Source: Selaginella moellendorffii
Taxonomy: Eukaryota > Streptophyta > Lycopodiopsida > Selaginellales > Selaginellaceae
Length of the DNA: 64,000 nt
Assembly: GCF_000143415.4 (NCBI RefSeq)
Contig: NW_003314261.1
Location: 6,145,525 to 6,209,524, forward strand
Direction of reading: 5' to 3'
Positions 55,761 to 64,000 of the stretch are shown piece by piece. Within the stretch, counting starts at the first letter, position 1. Each line of letters starts with the position of its first letter. The notes beneath the pieces were generated by a model. It saw only the letters and a list, made by a program, of their open reading frames with translations, made no database searches and was not told the origin of the DNA. The translations under genes and the position numbers were made by a program.

Positions 55761-56149
55761 TATGCATGAATGAAGTGCATCAATGAATGCTTTTGAGATG
55801 ATCTTGTCTATCACATCAATATTCCAGTTGGACATATACATATGAGAGGATCTCTAGATATGGCAAGGCTTGTGATAGCTTTCCCATAAAATTTAATGTG
55901 TAAGTACTTCTCCCTATTCAATCACTTTTAATGATTTGTGTTTTGCATGCTGGGACAATTTGCAGTGCAGAAGCAATGCCTAGTACATGATATCGAGCAA
56001 ATCCGGTTTTTCGCCAATCTCAACAAGGATGCAGTTTGCAGCCACTATAGTGATGACTTAGCATCACTTATTTGGCATCAATGAGGTCGTCAAGATAGCA
56101 AGTTTGTGTTTACTCTTAGTGGGGAGTGACAAAAAGATGGGAATAAAGG
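55761..56149. other. Unassigned
   Basis: AT-rich, with short coding-looking scraps; no gene or complete repeat recognised. Confidence 0.35.
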
Positions 56150-59095
56150 AAGTACCTTTAGTGATTTAGCGGGTGTTAAATCAATTTCGAGATACTATGC
56201 TGAAGGAGTTACCAAAGGGGTTACCCCCCACATAATCAATAGAACATAAGATTGAACTAGTCGAGGGTGCTAAGGTGATAGTTCATCCCTTATATCAATT
56301 GAACAAAATAGAACTCGAGAAGTTCAAATGCCAACTTGAGGAGTTGGTAGATAAAGGTATGTTATGTTGAGCAAGTTGTCATATGGGGCACTAGTGTTAT
56401 TTGTGAAAAAGAAAGATGGCTCTATGCGCATATGCATAGATTACTGGTTGTTTAACAAGTATATAAAGAAGAATAAATACCCTTTACCAAGGATTGAGGA
56501 CATATTTGATAGGTTGGAAAAGGTGAAATAATTCTCAGGATTGAAATACTACTAGATTAGGGTAGCAGAGGTAGATATTGAGAAAATAACTTATCAAATG
56601 AAGTATGAAAGTTTTGAGTTTTTGGTGATGCCCTTTAAACTATGCAATGCGCTACAAAGTTCTCAATGCCAATGAGCTACATTTTTGTACCCTATCTAAA
56701 TCACTTCATGGTTGTCTATAGCAAGATGCTAAAAGAATATGCCAAACACTTAACGAAGGTCTTTAATAAACTAAAGGAACACAAATTATATGCTAAAGAG
56801 AGCAAATGTAATTTTGCTCAACAAAAGGTAAAGTTTTTCAAGCATATGGTGGGCAAAGATGGGCTAGATGGACCTTGAGAAGGTCCATGTAATCTAGAAA
56901 TAGGAATGACTATGAAATTTACACAAGTTAAGGGGGTTCTTGGTATTATGTAACTGCTATCAAAAGTTTATTAAACACTATTCGAGAGTAACCTTGCCTT
57001 TAACGGAATAAATAGGAAAAGAGAATATGGTATGGACAATAGAATGCAAGATAATATTTGTCCACCTTAAAGGGAAATTGAAAAAGACTCTTGTATTGAC
57101 ATTACCTGACTTTGGTAAGAACTTCAAGGTAGAAACAAATGCTTCAGACTTTGTGTTGGGCACAAATTTGAAATAAAACAACTACCTAATGGCATTCTTC
57201 TTGAAAAAGTTAAACAAGGCTCAACAAAAATGGCCTACCCACGAAAAGGAATTGCTTGCAGTGGTCAAAGCACTTAAAGAGTGGTAACATTACCTTATGA
57301 GACACTTCAATGTATACATAGATAATGTGGCAATAAAACACTTCTTGTCATAGCCCAATTTACAAAGAAAACAAAGTCAATGGGCCAATGCTTTGGCTAA
57401 ATTTGATTTCGAGATTCTATATAAACTTGGGAAGAGCAATGTTGCAACAAATGCTCTAAGTCGAAAAGCAAGCTTAAAGTTAGCAATATCTAATATAACA
57501 ACAACTTTTTGGGATGATGTGCGGATGGCATATGAGGATGATGGTTTAGTATAAAAAGTGTTGTTAAAGAACCAAGAGGCATAAGATGCTCACTAAAGAG
57601 GTGAGCCATATATAAAAGAAAAAACAGGTTATATAAAATTCAATGGACTCATCTATTATAAATAGACAAGGGTGTATGTTCCACAAGGGGAACTAAAGGA
57701 GGTAACCTTAGAAGAATGTCATAATGGATTTTTTATAGAACACAGTAGAGTGCCTAATACAATAGGCTTTCTCAAGAGAAAGTATTATTGGCTAGATATG
57801 GCTAAAGATGTCTAAGACTATATAAAGATATGTCTAACATGTCAACAAATCAAAGTTGTTACTAAGGTTAGTAGGGGCTTATTACAAAGCTTCCCAATTT
57901 CAGATCGTCTATGGAAATATTTTACAATGAACTTCATCATAGGACTCCCCCCAAATAAGGGGTTTGCTATGATATTCATGGTGGTGGATCAGTTTTCTAA
58001 GATAGCACATTTCATACCCACCATAATGGAAGTGGATGCAAAAGATGTAACTAAACTATTCTTCAAACAAGTGGTTCAAGCATAGGGAAGGCCAAAAAAG
58101 ATTATCTCAAATCAAGATAAGATTTTCACCAATAGAATCTAGAAAACTCTCATAGAGCAGTATTGCATCAAGTTAATATTCAACATAGCCTATCACCCAC
58201 AGACAGGTATTGGGTATTGAGTTAAGTATAATAGCAATAACACTTTTTGACAAATGAACAAACTGAAAGGGTGAATAGGTAGCTAAAAAAATATTTGTAA
58301 TACTATATCTCTAGAGACTAGACTGATTAGGTAAGTCATTTGGGACTTGTGAAAATGTGCTATAACAACTCATCACATTTGAGTATTAAGGTGAGTCTAT
58401 GGATGAGTTGTTGAATGTCCTATAGAACTCAACATGGCTGAGTATCATAAAGAACTACTTGTAGTAGAGGCATTCACAATGAAAAGACTTAATATTTGGA
58501 ATCTAGTAAGGGATTCCTTGGAACGGGCTCAACAAAGACAAACTAAATATGTGAACCTAGCACCAAGATATAGAGTTCCAACATAGGGAAAAGGTGTAGT
58601 TGAACACCAAGAAGCTAAGGTTACCAAGTGGGATCAGCCAAAAATTGACCCAAAAATAAAATGCATTTATTTTTGAAAATGAATTGAGCTTGAGTTCTTT
58701 AAGCAGATTTGCAAGGCTTTATGAGATTGAGGCTCAAATTGGTAAGGTGGCTTACCACCTCCAACTTCCTCAAGAGATGGGGAAGATGCATTTTATGTTC
58801 CACATGAACTTACTTAAGCCATACTTTGAGGATTTGCTTCACAAGGACCAAGTAAGACATTTACCTAAGGTTATCCAAGAGGAAAAGAAATACAAAGTTG
58901 AGGTTATCCTTAATGTGTGTAAAAGCAAGTAACAAAAACGTGACGTGAGGGGCTAAAGTGGAAAGGATTTCCACTCTGTAAAACAACATGGGAATTAGAG
59001 AAGAATTTAGGGAACACATAAGATCTAGTGGAGGAGTTTTTGCAAAGTAAAACTCTATGTACTTATGCAAAGTTCAATTAAAGTATTAATTTGTA
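56150..59095 (+). pseudogene. Decayed chromovirus pol (Ty3/gypsy element 3)
   Basis: Riddled with stops, but domain order is clear. [49 protein letters not shown]. RNase H: HEKELLAVVKALKEW then NALAKFDFEILYKLGKSNVA. Integrase: HNGFFIEHSRVPNTIGFLKR, CLTCQQIKV, then MIFMVVDQFSKIAHFIP and AYHPQTG. From 58684 a clean frame gives the tail LYEIEAQIGKVAYHLQLP, followed in broken frames by a chromodomain (YKVEVILN, LKWKGFPLCKTTWELEKNL, DLVEEFL). The chromodomain marks it as a chromovirus that targets heterochromatin. Many stops are TAG or TAA where CAG or CAA is expected, fitting C-to-T decay. Confidence 0.82.
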
Positions 59096-59469
59096 AAATT
59101 GAGCAATATCATATGTTAGGACCTGAAGGCACACCAAAAGTAAGTTAATTAGCATGGGTTTAACTAGGTTGACTTTGTAGACATATGATACGAAAGTTGG
59201 GTTTGAGTCCCAACCCTTTAATAAAGCAAGGCTGGTGTGGGACACAAATCCCAAAGCCCCAAAAGTGGAGTTAAAAGGGTCCCATGTGATAGTGGCTAAA
59301 GCGGAAGCCAAACGGAAGAAACACGTTTAGACTAAAAGCTCCAACTTAGACAATTGAAAGTGGGAGTGGAACTCCCAACGAAGTGCTTGAGGAACGAGCA
59401 TGAAGCAAACAGTAAGTGAGTCTCTAGAAAACAGATACAAGAGGACCACCACATGATATGTGAAAGTGT

Positions 59470-59910
59470 CGAGATGGACCAGAGATAGACCCGAGATAGA
59501 GTCCAAGATGGAGTCCAAGATGGAGTCCGAAATGGACCCAAAATGGTATCCGAGATGGAGTCCAAGATGGTTTGGGATGGATTCGAAATGGAGTCTAAAA
59601 TGGAGTCCAAGATGGACCCGAGATGGAGTATGAGATGGAGTCCGAGATGGACCTAAGATGGAGTCCGAGATGGAGTTCGAGATGAACCCAAGATGTGGAG
59701 TTCGAGATGGAGTCTAAGATGGATTCAAGACCAAGACCGAGATCGAGACCAAGACTAAGATGAAGTTCGAGACTAAGATCAAGTTCGAGTCCGAGACTGA
59801 GACAAAGTTCAAGACTGAGACCGAGTTTGAGTATGAGATTGAGACCAAGTCTGAGTCCAAGACCAAGTCCAAGTTGGAGTCCGAGTCCAAGTCCAAGTCC
59901 GAGTCTGAAT
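59470..59910 (+). repeat. Purine-rich minisatellite
   Basis: Repeats of GAGATGGAGTCC and close variants (about 12 bp), changing after 59720 to GAGTCCGAGACC-like units. Both are strongly purine-biased on the plus strand. Between the chromovirus and an LTR piece, possibly an expanded polypurine region. Confidence 0.75.
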
Positions 59911-60119
59911 ACTAATATAGGTTGTTGGGTGAAAGCCCAAAGTGATCATCCCCCTAGAGGGCAGGGGGGCTACAAGGGGTTCCAAAAATATAGTAGGGAG
60001 AGTGTGGGGGTTGGACTATAGTGGAGCCAGTTTGGTTAGGAAAGGCTAGTTTGGACTAGGAAGGCTGTACCCAAGTGTTGGGTGATAAGATAACTAGTGG
60101 GAAACTAAGGCTAGAGTGA

Positions 60120-60510
60120 ATATAGATAGACAAGCAGGGTAACTTGGTGAAGTGTTCAAGAGCCGGCTTTAGTTCCCCTAGGAGATCGAATGGTCGATGC
60201 TCCCAGTCTAAGCGTGGGTGGCACTACCTATTTGGATACCTAGTGTGGCTCAATGGAACCTTGCTCTAGCCCCATGGTTAGAGCACCCAAAGTCAGAAGG
60301 TAAGGAAAGTACCCATGAGGCTCACATAAGGCCCTAGTATTCTGAAATGTTCTCCCAAAGTGCTAGATTGTGGAAAGGAAAAAGAGTAGTCCTTTGGTGT
60401 AGTGATCAAGGATACAGTCACATGGTGGAGAAGTCCTAAAGGACAGTGGGACTTAGTGGTCAAGTTATGGGCTTTGACCCAATGGCAGTATTGGTAAACA
60501 TGGCCATAGA
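60120..60510 (+). repeat. LTR piece, plus orientation
   Basis: Matches 63620-64000 in inverted orientation (for example GGTGGCACTACCTATTTGG). Homology stops at about 60510. Likely the 3' LTR of element 3, truncated. Confidence 0.7.
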
Positions 60511-60619
60511 TAAAAATGGGATTCTTTGCTAACCGTGTATCACGACTCCGGGACATCCCCCATTTGGCATTGTGCCCAAGCTAGTCTCCTTACTGAGAGT
60601 CTATGACCACTGAAAAATA

Positions 60620-63260
60620 AATATCCTCATATTCCAAACCATCACCGCGCCCTAGTGAGTTGGGACTCGAACCCAAGCACTAAAGGGTCAATACTCGAAC
60701 CCAACCTTTGTATATGCATTTATGGATGGTATCACCTAAGATGCCTGGCATGACTCCCCACGCCGGTGCACCAACTTATATTTAAAGCGCGTTACAGATC
60801 ACAACTTAGGAACCTATTTCCTCTGCACTACTAAATCCTCTCACTTGACAAGTCTGTGATCATACATGGACTCCTCCATGCTTAGCACCATGGGCCATCC
60901 CCTTTGAAGTTAGCACCTTCAACTAGGGTATTTATTCCCCTAACTTACCAATCTCGCTTAGCAAGTCATCCGACCACTATAACATGGTTCATATATAAGC
61001 ACAAAAGTCCTTGACCATCGACTTTCGTTCAAAGCTATCCCTTTGAACACTCAGAAACTGTTTCCCCAACCTTGATAACTTTGCCTTATAGCAAACTTCA
61101 AGACCACCCTTTTGCTGCACCACTTTGATTTTGCGTGTTCTATCAACTATTTACACTTGGCTTTCTAAATACTAATCTACTTAGAATTGTCTTTGGGAAC
61201 TTTGAAGGGACTTTGTCCCTTAGTTTGTTAAGGCCTCTTCTTTTGCAAGCTTTCTAATTGCCATATAGTTTAACATGGATAATTCCATATTTTAGAATCT
61301 TCATGGCATCATGGTTGCTAATAACAACCTGCTCAAGCACCCATTTGATTCTCGACTCTTAACTCGCATAACCACCCTTGGTTATGCCCTTCGATTCCTA
61401 TAGTTCAATTTTATCCTTTTATTATTTGCTTTTTAGCCTCACATGTTTCCTTTGATTATTCTCCTCCAGACTAGGAGGATAGATTTGCGCTTTCTACCAT
61501 ACCTTAGTAAGTATTTATAAGGATGAACCTACCTGATAACCTAGGGAGTGGTTCCTCAATCCGAGTATGCTCACCTTGTAATCCTATACACCGAGATTAA
61601 CGTTGCTACTTATGGGCATTTATATGCCCATTTCTAACCTTCCCAAAATCCCTTTTTGGCTTTGTCCAATTTGGGTAGATGGATTTTTCCTGTCTCAACA
61701 ATCTTGGACATTTGGATAACACCTTTTATCTATCATTCACTATGGACTTAATCCCTTGGGCCTTATCTAATGCCCTTACGACACTAAACACCACTTTCTA
61801 GTGTTTTAGAGTATTTAGGTGTTTTAATGATGCCCTTCTTTGACAATGTTTTAATGATGCCCTTTTTTGACAATGAGCATTCCCTTTACGACATTGACTT
61901 ATTATATCGCAACATAAATAATTTATCCCCCATAAAGGTATATTTAACTTCCTTATCCCAATAAAAAGTTTTGGGTAGTTACCTTCTACCAGTTTAATCA
62001 ATTATTTTGCACCTTTTGCTTAATTGTTTTATAGTCGTCAAGTTTTACAACTCATTGCTAGTGCTTTCACACCTTCATCATTATTTAGGTCACCACACTC
62101 TAATTGCATCCCTTTTAGTTTAGGCTATGCCATTCCCATTTCCATTAGGATTCTTTTAGGAATGGGTTCTCATGAACCTGCCAACTTGACCTCAAGGCAT
62201 CACATTTTGGCACATTCAGTGTCTCTACACCATCAGCTCCACAAGCCTACCTTTATGACACTTTTTACTTGTGTTTAGGTCTTTATCAAGACCAATATAG
62301 TTATTTCTCATACCAACTATCCATTAGCACTACACCATAGAGTTTACACACAGCTTTGTGTCAAAATTGTTTTCTTCTAAGAACCTCTTTCCCACTACTT
62401 TATTATAGCACATTTTGCCATCAATGAGATACCCACTATTCTCATACTTCGATTTTATGATCCTCCCCATCCTTCATGGGGCACAACACACCTTAGTCCA
62501 AATGCTTCTACCAATCCCTTAAAACCATTTATTGACTCTACTTGAGTCATCCAACTTTTTGGACTTTGCTAATCTGATGACCCGTGATGTCCTATTTTTG
62601 ATATGCTAGCTTGCTAGAATACAACTTCTTGTATTCATATCCTAGCCATAAGGACCATCTTTGCAAATGTTACTCTAACACTTGATTATTTTCTGTTCCG
62701 TGTGGGCTGCCTTTGCCCCTTAGGACTATCCATCCATATGATGAGAATACCAACTCATCCTCTAAGTACACCCCTAACTCCTTGGGATTGTTCCAACATT
62801 TATAAAAAGTAGCCCCAACTATCATTTCAAGGATTTATGTCCTCATCTGCATTTGACCTCCCACGGTCATTAATTCTGGTCTCAAAAGTCATAAGCACTA
62901 GCCTTAACTATTTGAGGGTAATATGGTGACTCCTTTATTGTTTTGGAGTCTCTATCTTCCCCGTGATCCCAACTATAGCTGTTTACCATAACTACATTAA
63001 CTAGTTTGCTAATTCAAACACACATCTAGATCACATCCTCAACTCTTTGAGGAAAATTTTATATTGTTCCCAAGATCTCAAAGTCATTCCCTTATTGGCC
63101 CTTTTCTATCCACCACCTTGTCTACAAGTTCACATATGAATTGTAATGGAGAGCCATGTCCTCCCGACCTACTACTCCTCAAGGATAGGCTCACTCCTAG
63201 GACCTTTTGATGCTAATACATGTGGTGATATACTTGAGCACTAATAAAAGTCAAAGTAAA
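60620..63260. other. Gene-poor region between facing LTR pieces
   Basis: No domain recognised in any frame. Pyrimidine-rich on the plus strand and AT-rich; probably the internal region of a decayed minus-strand element beginning at the primer binding site at 63266-63277. Confidence 0.5.
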
Positions 63261-63265
63261 GAATA

Positions 63266-63277
63266 GCTTCGATACCA
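63266..63277 (-). other. Primer binding site, tRNA-Met type
   Basis: Minus strand reads TGGTATCGAAGC, close to TGGTATCAGAGC. It follows an LTR end in CA (CTTACA at 63281) by 3 bp, the standard layout. Confidence 0.7.
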
Positions 63278-63280
63278 AAT

Positions 63281-64000
63281 TGTAAGCAACTGGACTTGGG
63301 GGCTCGCTAACCCCAAGAATGACATCCATGCCACTCAACCTTTGCACTTAGTCCAAGTGCTCCACGTGTCCAATCCCCTAACTAACACCCAAAGGTACCA
63401 CCGATATATCAACCCATTACGCTAAAACCATGCCTATTCACTTTTGTCACATCGGTGATCCAACACCACCTGCATCCCAGTCCCATCTCTCAAAGACTGG
63501 GCCATTTATTCATGAGTGATCATTTTAGATCCACTTTTTAGCATCCTTAGGATGCCCATAGATATGGGGAATAGCTTTCCCCAATATCCCTTTTACAGTC
63601 TCTACTAAGCCCTTTTTCTGTCCATGGCCGTGTTCGCCAACACTACCACTGGGGCAAGGCCCATAGGTCTAACCACTAAGTCCCACTGTGCTCTAGGACT
63701 TCCTCACCACGTGACTGTATCCTTGGTCACTACATCAGAGGATCACTCCTCTTCCTTTCTATAGATTGGGACTTTGGGACAACATTTCGAAACACTGTGG
63801 CCCTACGTGAGCTTCATGGGTACTCTCCCCACTTTTTGCCTTTGGGTGCTTTAGCCATGGGGTTAGAGTGAAGTTTCATTGAGCCACACTAGGTATCTAA
63901 ATAGGTAGTGCCACCCACGCTTAGACTGAGAGCATCAACCATTCGATCTCCTGGGGGAACTAAAGCTAGCCCTTGAACACTTCATTAAGCTACCTTGCTT
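63281..64000 (-). repeat. LTR, minus orientation (reaches window end)
   Basis: LTR whose inner end is at 63281, just before the primer binding site; its far part is shared with 60120-60510. It continues beyond the window. Confidence 0.7.

Overview
This is nuclear DNA of a land plant, most probably a lycophyte close to Selaginella moellendorffii. That is an inference. It rests on very short GT-AG introns (mostly 45-70 bp), a DYW-type PPR protein, plastid IspE and organellar TruB genes, a cluster of SURNod19 genes, and Ty3/gypsy elements packed between small genes.

Layout. 0-2 kb: a PPR remnant and an 85-clan cytochrome P450 with one frame break. 2.4-10.9 kb: two facing, diverged copies of one Ty3/gypsy element around a 100-N gap; their pol genes carry five small introns at identical places. 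12.1-22.8 kb: a compact housekeeping block with a DYW PPR gene (-), TruB pseudouridine synthase, PI-specific phospholipase C, a PLAT/LH2 reading frame, IspE and an INO80C/IES6 gene. 23.1-40.1 kb: a segmental tandem array built from the unit cysteine-rich peptide / INO80C / IBA57 / SURNod19. It holds four SURNod19 genes, one intact IBA57 gene (fourth unit), one intact INO80C gene (first unit) and many decayed copies. An AT-rich stretch (30-33 kb) lies inside it. 40.6-44 kb: acireductone dioxygenase (-), an ankyrin gene and unrecognised coding fragments.

44.5-51.5 kb is the most unusual part. A long DUF7869-like (RNase H-fold, transposase-like) reading frame on the minus strand carries one stop codon. 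It is divergent from a gene with a possible ParB-like domain, and at least 14 copies of a short perfect or near-perfect palindrome (TGGCATGAGGCCTCATGCCA) are scattered between, around and inside the two genes, including in introns. It looks like a DNA transposon of little-described type, cut at 51.55 kb by a second Ty3/gypsy element (51.55-55.4 kb, -). 55.5-64 kb is decayed chromovirus sequence with a chromodomain remnant, minisatellites and facing LTR pieces.

The host genes serve organelle RNA processing (PPR-DYW, TruB), plastid isoprenoid synthesis (IspE), mitochondrial Fe-S assembly (IBA57), lipid signalling (PLC), methionine salvage (ARD) and chromatin remodelling (INO80C). They do not form one pathway. 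Exon borders were read by eye from splice dinucleotides and protein continuity, and all phases were checked by arithmetic.
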